From positions 1 through 37,643 of the forward strand of contig JAPPGA010000085.1 of the NCBI GenBank assembly GCA_028821515.1: a stretch of 37,643 nucleotides of DNA, in the 5' to 3' direction. The stretch's first letter is position 1. The number at the start of each line of letters is the position of its first letter. Origin of the DNA: Gammaproteobacteria bacterium. GTDB lineage: Bacteria > Pseudomonadota > Gammaproteobacteria > Pseudomonadales > Azotimanducaceae. The position numbers were made by a program, and so were the translations under genes. Shown piece after piece: positions 16,113 through 23,773 of the stretch. The notes under the pieces were generated by a model, which saw nothing but the letters and a program-made list of their open reading frames with translations, did no database searches and was not told where the DNA came from.

Positions 16113-17666
16113 ATGGGTTGGGAAGAGGAAGTTCAGGAGATCCACAGGCGCCGGAAGCTGGCGAAGCAGCAGGGCGGCGAGGAAGGCATTGCGAAGCAGC
16201 ACGCCCAGGGAAGGCTGACCGTTCGGGAGCGCATCGACGCATTGCTCGATCCGGACACTTTCGAAGAGCAGGGCAAGGCAACCGCCATCCCGGACTACGA
16301 CGGGGACGACAAGTTCCTCGGCTTTGTGCCGGCGAACTACGTCGTCGGTTTCGGAAAGATCGAGGGCCGTCGCGTGGTGGTCGGCGGGGAGGACTTCACG
16401 CTCAAGGGCGGCTCGCCGAACGCCGCCGGATTGCGCAAGAGCGTCTACGCGGAACACCTTGCCGTGCAGTACAAGGCGCCGCTGGTGCGCATGCTCGAAG
16501 GCGGCGGCGGGAGCGTGAAGGGCGGCGGCAGGCGTGGCGGCACCGTCGGGGATCCGGTGTTCTCGGCGCCACGGTTTCGCATCATCGCCGACGCGATGGG
16601 GCATGTACCCATCGTCTCCATCGCCTGCGGCGCGGTGGCGGGCTTTCCCGCCGGACGGCTGGTCGCTGCCCACTTCTCGGTCATGAGCCGGCGCACCGCG
16701 CAGATACTGATTGGTGGACCGGCGCTCGTCGAGCGCGCGCTCGGGGTTTCGATGACCAAGGACGAACTCGGCGGCGCCCAGGTGCATGCCAGGAGCGGCG
16801 TCGTGGACAACCTTGCTGAGGATGAGCACGACGCGTTTGTCCAGGCGAGACGGTTCCTGGGCTACCTGCCCTCGAGTGTCGATCAACGTGCCCCGAGAAC
16901 GGCAACCGATGACAGCCCCGAACGGATGGAGGAGGAACTTCTTCACGCCGTGCCGAGGAATGCGCGGACGGGATTCGACATGCGTGCCATCGTGCGCATG
17001 GTCATGGACATCGATTCGTTCTTCGAGATCGGCGCGACCTACGGCCGCAGCCAGATTACGGGCCTCGCGCGGCTGGACGGCCAACCCGTCGGCATCCTGG
17101 CGAACGACTGCATGGTCTATGCCGGGGCAATGACGGCGGAGGCGGCGCAGAAATACCGCCGATTTGTCGAGATGTGCGACACGTTCCATCTGCCCATCGT
17201 CAACTTCGTCGATCAACCCGGGTTCATGATCGGACCGGAGGCCGAGCGCAAGGGCACGATCCGCTATGGCATGGCGGCTGTCTGCGCGGCGGTGCAGGCA
17301 AAGGTGCCGTGGGCGTCGATACAGGTACACAAGGGATTCGGCGTCGCGACCGCGGCGCACTACGGCCAGGACGCGTATGTCCTGTCCTGGCCGTCGGTCG
17401 AAACCGGGGCGCTGCCGGTGGAAGGCGGCGTCGCGGTCGCGTTCCATCGCGAGATCGCGGCGGCCGATGATCCGGAAGCCCGGCGTCGCGAACTGGAGGA
17501 ACAGTTGCGTGCCGGGCGGTCCCCATTTCCCAGGGCGGAGTCCTTCGCCGTCCACGAACTCATTGATCCCCGTGAAACGCGGCCGGCGCTGTGCCGATGG
17601 ATCGACTGGATCCAGCCGCTGCTGGACGACCTGACCGGTCCGACGTCGTTTCCCGTGAGGCCCTGA
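16113..17666 (+). CDS. Acyl-CoA carboxylase carboxyltransferase (beta) subunit
   Basis: A 517-residue protein of the propionyl/methylcrotonyl/acetyl-CoA carboxylase beta family. The N-terminal half has QGRLTVRERIDALLDPDTFEE and GGGGSVKGGGRRGG, a glycine-rich acyl-CoA site. The C-terminal half has the FVDQPGFMIGPEAERKGTIR carboxybiotin-binding segment and a VATAAHYGQDAYVLSWPS region. It transfers CO2 from carboxybiotin to an acyl-CoA. With the biotin carrier protein upstream it forms two of three parts of a carboxylase, and the biotin carboxylase must come from elsewhere. The substrate chain cannot be read with confidence. Confidence 0.92.
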   Translation: MGWEEEVQEIHRRRKLAKQQGGEEGIAKQHAQGRLTVRERIDALLDPDTFEEQGKATAIPDYDGDDKFLGFVPANYVVGFGKIEGRRVVVGGEDFTLKGGSPNAAGLRKSVYAEHLAVQYKAPLVRMLEGGGGSVKGGGRRGGTVGDPVFSAPRFRIIADAMGHVPIVSIACGAVAGFPAGRLVAAHFSVMSRRTAQILIGGPALVERALGVSMTKDELGGAQVHARSGVVDNLAEDEHDAFVQARRFLGYLPSSVDQRAPRTATDDSPERMEEELLHAVPRNARTGFDMRAIVRMVMDIDSFFEIGATYGRSQITGLARLDGQPVGILANDCMVYAGAMTAEAAQKYRRFVEMCDTFHLPIVNFVDQPGFMIGPEAERKGTIRYGMAAVCAAVQAKVPWASIQVHKGFGVATAAHYGQDAYVLSWPSVETGALPVEGGVAVAFHREIAAADDPEARRRELEEQLRAGRSPFPRAESFAVHELIDPRETRPALCRWIDWIQPLLDDLTGPTSFPVRP

Positions 17667-17670
17667 TTCC

Positions 17671-17862
17671 ATGGCCGCCGCCATCATCCTTTCGGTCGTG
17701 TTGAGCTTCCTCCTCGCCGCTGCGGGCTGGCTGACGCTTGGACCGCGCTTCAAGCTCAATGAAGACGCACGCCAGAACGAGATACTGAACGTAGCGGTCT
17801 ACTTCGGGATCGCCTTTCCCTTCTGTTTCGCGATCGTCTTTTTCGTTATCGAAAGGCTATAG
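17671..17862 (+). CDS. Small two-helix membrane protein, 63 aa
   Basis: A 63-residue protein with two hydrophobic helices (about 3-24 and 42-61) joined by a polar loop (GPRFKLNEDARQNEIL). It starts four bases after the carboxyltransferase stop and is probably its last operon partner. It resembles no family I can name. Possible roles are a membrane tether or a small transporter accessory, but neither has evidence. Confidence 0.6.
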   Translation: MAAAIILSVVLSFLLAAAGWLTLGPRFKLNEDARQNEILNVAVYFGIAFPFCFAIVFFVIERL

Positions 17863-17948
17863 GGACCGGTCCTCCGGAGCGGTTTGCTCAAGGGCATTCT
17901 CCGAGAGACAATATGAACTGGTCACATGATGAGATCGGTCAATCTTGA

Positions 17949-17962
17949 GATATGTTCATATC
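17949..17962. promoter_or_regulatory. Inverted repeat across the metR start codon
   Basis: GATATG-TT-CATATC is a perfect 6-bp inverted repeat that includes the ATG at 17952. The flanks extend it imperfectly (CTTGA on the left, AAG on the right). It could be an operator for autoregulation or simply an mRNA hairpin over the start. No complete TGAA-N5-TTCA MetR box was seen upstream; a half site TGAA lies near 17914. Confidence 0.35.
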
Positions 17963-18905
17963 AAGTTTCGACCTGCGGCACCTTCGCACCCTGACCGCAC
18001 TGCGGGATACCGGCAGCCTGGTTGAGGCGTCGGAACGGGTGTTCCTGACGCAGTCAGCGCTCTCGCACCAGATCAAGGCGTTGGAGACGCGGATGGGCTG
18101 CCCGTTGTTCGTCCGCAAGACCAAGCCGGTGCGGTTCACTCCCGCCGGACGGCGCTTACTCGAGCTGGCGGACGAAGTGTTGCCCCTTGTGCATGCGGCA
18201 TCGCGGGACATCGGGCTTTACGCGAGCGGCGAGTCGGGAAGGCTGCATCTGGCTATCGAGTGCCATAGCTGTTTCGAATGGTTGTTACCGGCCATCGATG
18301 TGTTCCGCGATCAGCGGCCGGAGGTGGACCTCGACATCGCCAGCGGCTTCAGCTTCGATCCGTTGCCCGCCCTGGCCCGGGGAGACCTGGACCTCGTGGT
18401 GACCGCCGATCCCAACGACGACGCCACGCTCGCGTACGCGCCGCTGTTCGGGTACGAGGCGCACCTGGCCGTAGCTTCGAGCCATCCGCTTGCGGCGAAG
18501 GAGGTGATCGCGCCGCGGGACCTCGCAGGCGAGACGCTCATCACGTACCCGGTCGAGCGTTCGCGCATGGACATTTTCAAGCGTTTCCTCGATCCCGCCG
18601 GCGTCGAGCCGGCGCGCATGCGGAGCGCCGAGCTGACCGCAATGATGGTGCAGCTCGTCGCCACCGGGCGCGGCGTGGCCTGCCTGCCCAACTGGGCACT
18701 GCACGAATACGTCTCGCGGGGCTACGTGGTCGGCAAGTCGCTCGGCCAGGAGGGAATATGGCCGAACCTCTACGCTGCCGTACGTGCGGTACAGCGGGAT
18801 GTGAGCTTCATCGCGGACTTCATCCGCACGGCCAAGTCGACCTGTTTCAGGAACCTGGTGGGTATCGTACCGGCGGATGAAGACGTGCAGGCCGCAGGCC
18901 CGTGA
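17952..18905 (+). CDS. metR: LysR-type regulator of methionine biosynthesis, MetR
   Basis: A 317-residue LysR-family regulator. The winged helix-turn-helix (about 7-66) reads TQSALSHQIKALETRMGCPLFVRKTKPVRFTP across two stretches, as in enteric MetR. The effector domain keeps MetR-specific wording: AIECHSCFEWLLPAI, SGFSFDPLPAL, DLDLVVTADP, TLITYPVERSRMDIFKRFLDPAGV and SLGQEGIWPNLYAAVR. MetR binds homocysteine and controls metE and related genes. Neither metE nor metH is adjacent. Upstream on the same strand is the carboxylase group. The start is ATG 17952, without a strong ribosome binding site and within a palindrome. Confidence 0.92.
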   Translation: MFISSFDLRHLRTLTALRDTGSLVEASERVFLTQSALSHQIKALETRMGCPLFVRKTKPVRFTPAGRRLLELADEVLPLVHAASRDIGLYASGESGRLHLAIECHSCFEWLLPAIDVFRDQRPEVDLDIASGFSFDPLPALARGDLDLVVTADPNDDATLAYAPLFGYEAHLAVASSHPLAAKEVIAPRDLAGETLITYPVERSRMDIFKRFLDPAGVEPARMRSAELTAMMVQLVATGRGVACLPNWALHEYVSRGYVVGKSLGQEGIWPNLYAAVRAVQRDVSFIADFIRTAKSTCFRNLVGIVPADEDVQAAGP

Positions 18906-18927
18906 GACTGGGGTGCCGATCCGTTCT

Positions 18928-19518
18928 TCAGGGCACGAGCACGGCCTCCAGCCAATCATCGTTCTTCGCCGTATACCGGCGCCGGTCGTGCGGTGCATCG
19001 CCCGCACTGAGATCGAGCCGCTCTAGTTCGAAGGGATGGAACACGTAACCGACGGCACTGTCCGGCGCGAGCAGGGGTTCGTCCCGGGATTGGGACGCGA
19101 CGGCATCGATCAGCGCCTGGCGCGATGCGATCTCGCTGCTCTGCGGGTGCGTTTCGTAAACCCAGTCCATGCGCTTCGGTGTTTCCGGCCGCATCTGCCA
19201 GGCTTCGCGGACGACGGCGGGTTCGATGGGATCGAGTGTGCAGCGCAGGCGGTATTGCACCATGACGCTGGGCAGGTAGATGAGGACGGCGACGGTGGAG
19301 GAGTTCGAGAATTCGTCGACCTTGGGCGAGCTGGAGTTGACGAAGACGCCGAGAGCCGGACTTTGCGGCTTCAGTGCTGGCAGTTCGCGCAACACCAGCA
19401 CGCGGGCAGATGGTTCGCCGCCGCCGGTAACCGTCGAGACGATGCAGAGTTCAGCCCAGGGGTCTCGCTTCTCCCGGGCTTGACGGCGGTCCTCGTCGAG
19501 CCTGCCGAGGGGATTCAC
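18928..19518 (-). CDS. Pyridoxamine 5'-phosphate oxidase family flavoprotein (PdxH-like)
   Basis: A 196-residue protein starting at GTG (an in-frame TGA lies upstream; GAGGGA is a possible ribosome binding site). It aligns with PdxH along its length: PSARVLVLRE for the FMN-binding strand, FVNSSSPKVDEF, VQYRLRCTLDPIE, QSSEIASRQALID, and a C-terminal RLDLSAGDAPHDRRRY segment ending in LEAVLVP. PdxH oxidises pyridoxamine or pyridoxine 5'-phosphate to PLP using FMN. Several FMN and substrate residues differ from E. coli PdxH, so it may act on another substrate. It follows the small membrane protein gene, with repeat R1 copy 2 between them, and is convergent with metR. Confidence 0.78.
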   Translation of the reverse strand: MNPLGRLDEDRRQAREKRDPWAELCIVSTVTGGGEPSARVLVLRELPALKPQSPALGVFVNSSSPKVDEFSNSSTVAVLIYLPSVMVQYRLRCTLDPIEPAVVREAWQMRPETPKRMDWVYETHPQSSEIASRQALIDAVASQSRDEPLLAPDSAVGYVFHPFELERLDLSAGDAPHDRRRYTAKNDDWLEAVLVP

Positions 19519-19546
19519 CGGGTACGCGTTCCCTCGTCAGTGCTTT

Positions 19547-19632
19547 TTAGGAAGTACGCCTCCGGCAACGGTGGAAATGCGGGCACTTCCTTACGCGTCA
19601 TCGGTCGCGGAAGACTCCCCGGCTGAAGGCTC
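19547..19632 (-). repeat. Dispersed repeat R1, copy 2, overlapping the end of a gene
   Basis: Reverse-complement partner of 15140-15225, with a gapless 82-bp core at 19551-19632. In this copy the conserved 17-mer (19616-19632) lies inside the last codons of the small membrane protein gene, encoding part of AEPSAGES. The rest fills the gap to the PdxH-like gene. The short inverted repeat GGAAGT/ACTTCC is present (19550-19555 and 19585-19590). Confidence 0.7.
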
Positions 19633-19809
19633 CGCGTCTTCTTCCTCCTCCTCCTGCGGTGCGGGGCCGTTTTCCGTCAAGGTTCGGCGGATGTCGGCGA
19701 TGTCCCGCTGAATTTCGCTCAGGCGGAATATGGCATCGGGCAGCAGGTCCATGATGCGCCAGGCGAGGTAGCACAGGGCGGCGACGCCGATGAAGATCAG
19801 AAACGACAT
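19591..19809 (-). CDS. Small single-pass membrane protein with acidic tail, 72 aa
   Basis: A 72-residue protein. Residues 2-17 form a membrane helix (SFLIFIGVAALCYLAW). An amphipathic segment follows (LLPDAIFRLSEIQRDIADIRRTL), then a very acidic tail with QEEEEEDAEPSAGESS. The ATG at 19809 has a GGAG eight bases upstream; the frame extends further back but without a ribosome binding site. The last 14 or so residues are encoded within repeat R1, so the present C-terminus may have arisen by repeat insertion. Family unknown. Confidence 0.65.
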   Translation of the reverse strand: MSFLIFIGVAALCYLAWRIMDLLPDAIFRLSEIQRDIADIRRTLTENGPAPQEEEEEDAEPSAGESSATDDA

Positions 19810-19930
19810 GGCACAACTCCACTGAAGAACGCTGTCGGCGGCTAATATAGCGTTGCGGGCCGAGGGAGCAACGTGAAATATCGATTGGGCGTTCCGGGAA
19901 GGTTGGTGGCAGGTTTGAGGGAAGCAAGCT

Positions 19931-20548
19931 GTGAGTGGTAGCGAGACCCCCGCGGTCACAGCCGCCGACATCGTCGGATTCTGGCTGGGACCCTCGCCGA
20001 ACGATCCGGATGCGGCAAAGAAGGCTTCAGGGCGCTGGTATACCCCGGACGATCAGTTCGATGATGAAATCCGCCGAAAATTCGGCGCGGCCATGGCACA
20101 GGCCCGTGCGGGTGCACTATCGGGTTGGCAGGAGACGGCGGAAGGCGCGCTGGCGCTGGTGATCCTGCTGGATCAGTTCACGCGCAACGCGTACCGGGGT
20201 ACGGCGGACGCGTTTTCCGGGGACGCCATGGCACGCGAAGTGGCGACCGGCGCGCTGGACAGGGGTTTCGATCGCATATTGTCGATCCCGGGCCGGCTGC
20301 TTCTCTACCACCCGTTCGAACACAGCGAGGATCTGGACGATCAGCGACGTTCGGTTGCGTTGTTTTCGGGGCTGGCCGCAGAGTCGCCCTCCGAGTGGCG
20401 CGAGTACATCGTCTCGTTCGTCCGGTACGCCGACGCCCATCTGGAGGTGATTGAGCAGTTCGGTCGGTTCCCGCATCGAAACGAGATCCTCGGGCGCGAG
20501 AGCACGCCAGCGGAGCAGGAGTGGCTCTCGACCCACGGCGGGTTTTAG
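19931..20548 (+). CDS. DUF924 family protein
   Basis: A 205-residue all-helical soluble protein starting at GTG. DUF924 landmarks: an N-terminal ADIVGFWLGP, a RWYTPDDQFDDEIRRKFG block, LALVILLDQFTRNAYRGTADAF near residue 80, FLLYHPFEHSED-like wording near 130 (RLLLYHPFEHSEDLDDQ), and RFPHRNEILGRESTPAEQEWL at the end. The family is widespread in proteobacteria and its biochemical role is not established. It is convergent with the SixA-like gene, 19 bp apart. Confidence 0.88.
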   Translation: MSGSETPAVTAADIVGFWLGPSPNDPDAAKKASGRWYTPDDQFDDEIRRKFGAAMAQARAGALSGWQETAEGALALVILLDQFTRNAYRGTADAFSGDAMAREVATGALDRGFDRILSIPGRLLLYHPFEHSEDLDDQRRSVALFSGLAAESPSEWREYIVSFVRYADAHLEVIEQFGRFPHRNEILGRESTPAEQEWLSTHGGF

Positions 20549-20567
20549 GTTCGGCGGCTGCGGCGAC

Positions 20568-21077
20568 CTATCTTTCCCGGAAACCGTCCGACGTTGCGGC
20601 AAGCGCCAGTTCCGCCGTGCCTGGACCCAGGTCTCCCCAGGGTGCCTGCAAGGTCAGCACGGCGATGCCGCAGGTAGGCAGATCCCCGATCCACGATCCG
20701 ATCAGGACGCGGACCAGATCGCTAACGCCGGGGTTGTGGCCGACAAGCGCGGCATTGCCCGTCCCGGAAGGCAGTCGTCGCAGCGCCTCGATGAGCGTAC
20801 CGGGGCCCGCACCGTAGAGCGCCCGGCAGGTAATGAGATCGCCGTCTGACAGACCGAAACCCCGGACGACGTGCTGCGCTGTTTCCACGGCCCGCCTGGC
20901 GGCACTGCTGACGATGGTTCCCGGGGGTTGCGCCTGCGTGCCGAGCCACCGCTCCATGCGTTTGGCCTGTTTGCGGCCCTTGGGTCGCAACGAGCGGCGG
21001 AAGTCGGGAACGCCGACGGTATGCTCCGCCGCTGCGTGCCGCACCACCCACAACACATTCGTGCGTTGCATCCTCAT
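20568..21077 (-). CDS. SixA-like histidine phosphatase
   Basis: A 169-residue member of the histidine phosphatase superfamily. VVRHAAAEH near residue 11 gives the RHA form of the phospho-accepting motif that marks SixA-type proteins. SSAARRAVETAQHVV holds the second arginine, and LVGHNPGVSDLV the second catalytic histidine. SixA removes phosphate from histidine phosphotransfer proteins in E. coli; the target here is unknown. ATG 21077 overlaps the last base of the LLM oxidoreductase stop codon (ATG 21071 is an alternative), so it is translationally coupled to that gene. Confidence 0.87.
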   Translation of the reverse strand: MRMQRTNVLWVVRHAAAEHTVGVPDFRRSLRPKGRKQAKRMERWLGTQAQPPGTIVSSAARRAVETAQHVVRGFGLSDGDLITCRALYGAGPGTLIEALRRLPSGTGNAALVGHNPGVSDLVRVLIGSWIGDLPTCGIAVLTLQAPWGDLGPGTAELALAATSDGFRER

Positions 21078-21979
21078 CAATCCCAGATCGCGAAGAACTC
21101 TTCGAAGGCGACGAACTGGCCGCCGTTGGCGGACGAAGGAACGATGATCGGCGTCTTGATGCCCGCGTCGAACCACGCTTCGATGCCTTCGCGCACGTCG
21201 GCGGGAGAACCGAACAGGGTCGTGTCCGCCAGCCACCGATCGGATAGCGCGCGGCCGACCCCGTCCATGTCATTGGCGCGCATGTCGGCTTCCACGCCAG
21301 CCATCTCTTCTTCGTAACCCGCCTCCCTCCAGTAGTTTCGGTAGTTCGGCAGCATTGCGTAGCGGGTCAACGTCCTGCGGTTTACGGCTGCCGCTGCCTG
21401 TCTGTCCTCGTTGACGCATGTGGGAGTCATGCAGCCGATGAAGAAGTCGCTGTCGCGCGCGGTGTCGGGCAGCGCACCGAGGGACATCCCCACCTGCGAA
21501 CGCGCGGCGTTCGCCAGGACCATTCCGTCAGCGATTTCCCCGGCGAGGCGGATCATCCCGCGGCGCAATGTCGCAAGCATGATCGGAGGCAATTCGCCCA
21601 CGCGAGGCGCCGACTTGAGATCGTCGACAAACCTGCGCATGTCGGCGAGGGGCCTTCCCGCTTTCACGCCGAGGCGCTCCATCGTCGCCGAGTGGCTGAC
21701 CCCGGCGCCGAAAATGAACCGCCCGCCCGAGACTTCGTGAATGAAACTCGCGGCGCTCGCGAATTCGGACGGGTGGCGCGTATAGATCGGCGAAATCGAC
21801 GTGCCGAATCGAATTTCGCTCGTGACGAACGCAAGCGCTTCGCACAGGGCGAGACTGTCCCCGATGCTCGGGCAATAGATGCCGGAGAACTCCCGGCGTT
21901 CGATTTCTTTCGCGAGTTCCAGCGTCGGCGCGCGGCGGCCTGGAACGGCGGCCAGGCTCAGCGCGGGGAGTGCGGGCAT
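21077..21979 (-). CDS. LLM-class flavin/F420-dependent oxidoreductase
   Basis: A 300-residue protein of the bacterial luciferase-like superfamily. A TIM-barrel start with ELAKEIERREFSGIYCP, then IRFGTSISPIYTRHPSEFASAA and GGRFIFGAGVSH, are typical. PIMLATLRRGMIRLAGEIADGMVLANA and a late LFGSPADVREGIEAWFDAGI match family C-terminal segments. Members use FMNH2 or F420; the cofactor and substrate are not decidable here. The ATG at 21979 follows an AGAGGAG ribosome binding site. Confidence 0.85.
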   Translation of the reverse strand: MPALPALSLAAVPGRRAPTLELAKEIERREFSGIYCPSIGDSLALCEALAFVTSEIRFGTSISPIYTRHPSEFASAASFIHEVSGGRFIFGAGVSHSATMERLGVKAGRPLADMRRFVDDLKSAPRVGELPPIMLATLRRGMIRLAGEIADGMVLANAARSQVGMSLGALPDTARDSDFFIGCMTPTCVNEDRQAAAAVNRRTLTRYAMLPNYRNYWREAGYEEEMAGVEADMRANDMDGVGRALSDRWLADTTLFGSPADVREGIEAWFDAGIKTPIIVPSSANGGQFVAFEEFFAIWD

Positions 21980-22045
21980 GGGTGCTCCTCTGCTCTTCTG
22001 CGATGCGGCCGGAGGAAGTTAGCAGACTTCGGTGCGTTGCGCGGG

Positions 22046-22774
22046 TCAACCCTGGCGTGTCTCCACCCCAAGGATCTCCAGGATGTCCTCCAGTGGCTGC
22101 AGCCCGCGAATCTCGATGGCGAGCCCCGGGTCGGGACAGGCGCGCCGGTACCGGTTGAGCCAGACTGCGCCGATACCGCTCCCCAGGGCGGGAAGGACGT
22201 CGTTTTCCCAGGAGTCGCCCACCATCGTTACCAGTCCGGGGGTCACGCCCAGGCCGGCCAGCGCGTACCGAAAGATCGCCGGATCCGGCTTCGTCGTACC
22301 TACCTCTTCCGAAATTGCCAGGACGTCCAGGTCGCCGGGATCGATGTTGCAGCGCCTCAGCTTGTCCCGCTGCTGTACCGACGGACCGTTGGTGATGACC
22401 CCGATCTTCACCCTTCCCCGCAGGGCGTGCAGCAACTCGGAAACGCCTGGGACCAGGCGCATGTTGGATTGCTGCTCGCGCGCGTATGCCACGGCCGCCT
22501 CGGCAACCGTCCGTTCGTCCGGCTCAAGCCCGTAGCGGCGGCAGACACCGCCGATGCGTTGGATACGCGCCTCATCGTCGGACAGGCCTCCGCCGAGGGT
22601 TCGAAGGAAGTTGGCGTGCAGCTCCTCGTCGTGAACCAGTTCCAGCTCCCCGAGCGGCACGGGCGCAAGCCCCGGCAACAGCTCCTGGACTGCGCGCAGA
22701 CCGTGCCGACGGGAGTACTGGAAATCGACCAGGGTGTCGTCGAGGTCGAAGATGACTGCCTCCTTGCTTCTCAT
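22046..22774 (-). CDS. HAD-family hydrolase, YjjG/nucleotidase-like
   Basis: A 242-residue haloacid dehalogenase-like phosphatase. Motif I is FDLDDTLVD (residues 9-17), motif II ITNGPS, motif III the lysine in EEVGTTKPDP, and motif IV GDSWENDV. The helical cap between motifs I and II is of C1 type. Similar proteins include pyrimidine 5'-nucleotidases and phosphoglycolate phosphatases. It lies 66 bp upstream of the LLM gene on the same strand and may share its transcript. Confidence 0.87.
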   Translation of the reverse strand: MRSKEAVIFDLDDTLVDFQYSRRHGLRAVQELLPGLAPVPLGELELVHDEELHANFLRTLGGGLSDDEARIQRIGGVCRRYGLEPDERTVAEAAVAYAREQQSNMRLVPGVSELLHALRGRVKIGVITNGPSVQQRDKLRRCNIDPGDLDVLAISEEVGTTKPDPAIFRYALAGLGVTPGLVTMVGDSWENDVLPALGSGIGAVWLNRYRRACPDPGLAIEIRGLQPLEDILEILGVETRQG

Positions 22775-23086
22775 CGTCTGGCTCGGCTCCTGTGCGGGCG
22801 GAGTTCGTGGTCAGTTGAGTTCGACGTGTAGCATCACTGCCACGGCCCCACGAGACAAGCAGGATTAGCGAGAGCGCGCAGTTGGAGGTGCAAGCAAACG
22901 AAAACGACGAGATATTTGCACTATAGCCACTCTTTACGCCTGTGAACTTATGAAAACTTAATTATGCGTCCGCCGTGCGTCATATGATTGCAACTCGCCG
23001 ATGGGCGCCGAGGTTTTATGCGCGCATACGGCTATTCACGGAAGGGAGACAACCTGGCGCCAGCCGGGAGAACGAGGAGTTTAGGT
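22775..23086. other. 312-bp intergenic region with an AT-rich core
   Basis: It separates the divergent HAD hydrolase and secreted orphan genes. The stretch 22895-22975 is clearly AT-richer than the window (for example GAAAACTTAATTATG) and probably holds the promoter of the orphan gene. No convincing -35/-10 pair, repeat or RNA gene could be fixed by eye. Short open frames here lack ribosome binding sites. Confidence 0.4.
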
Positions 23087-23632
23087 ATGAAGTTTTTGGC
23101 ATGCGTCCTGTTTGTAGCGTTCGCTTTCGCCGCAGGTGCACAAAACTTGAGCAAAGAAGAAGAGGGACGGAAGGAAGTAGGAGCCTGCTACGTCAGTGGC
23201 AGTGGCAACATCTACGAGGCGGCGCAGGCACTGACAGCGTTGCAAGACCTGTTCTGGGCGAACTGGCGCGACAGCACGACCTGGACTGACGAGGAATGGA
23301 ATAGCTTTCTTACCGAATGGCAGCGAACCGTATGCGGGCTAGTCCAACTCGAAGTTCTAGTAGCGTACGCTCGCCGGTATGCATGCTTCGACGTAGAACA
23401 AGCTTACGGCGTTACGAATTCGTCCGCTCGCAGCGTGTTTCTGCGAGCCTACAATCGCAGTATCGCTGCCCTGAAACCTTCCGGGCTTTGGGTAAGCAAT
23501 GATCGCGATTTTCCCCAACCGGGCACCGACGCATTCAACACGGCATGTAACAGTTATTTCAATCCGACATCCGATGCCGCTGCTGATGCGCGGATCGCGC
23601 CAATGCTCGGACTCGGCCCACGAAAAAACTAG
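23087..23632 (+). CDS. Secreted orphan protein with four cysteines, 181 aa
   Basis: The ATG at 23087 has a strong AGGAG ribosome binding site. Residues 1-18 are a clean signal peptide (MKFLACVLFVAFAFAAGA) with predicted cleavage before QN. The mature protein has exactly four cysteines (in GACYV, TVCGL, YACFD, TACNS), which could form two disulfides. It is tryptophan- and aromatic-rich in a helical middle (DLFWANWRDSTTWTDEEWNSF). Codon use is more AT-tolerant than its neighbours (CTA, GTA and AGT are frequent) and the upstream region is AT-rich, which hints at acquisition by transfer. I do not recognise a family. Confidence 0.8.
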   Translation: MKFLACVLFVAFAFAAGAQNLSKEEEGRKEVGACYVSGSGNIYEAAQALTALQDLFWANWRDSTTWTDEEWNSFLTEWQRTVCGLVQLEVLVAYARRYACFDVEQAYGVTNSSARSVFLRAYNRSIAALKPSGLWVSNDRDFPQPGTDAFNTACNSYFNPTSDAAADARIAPMLGLGPRKN

Positions 23633-23773
23633 TGTCTCGTCACGCCTCCAAGTGGCACTCTGAATTGGGAGGGAGATGCATGAAACGTTGCCGGGCTGGC
23701 AAGAGAGGACTGCATTCGAACGCGCTGGCCGCGATGAGCCCCGGATTCTCGGTCAATCGACCTCGGTAGGAAC

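Noticed and set aside
16059-17759. A 566-codon minus-strand open frame
   Set aside because: Shadow of the carboxyltransferase, whose motifs are unambiguous on the plus strand.
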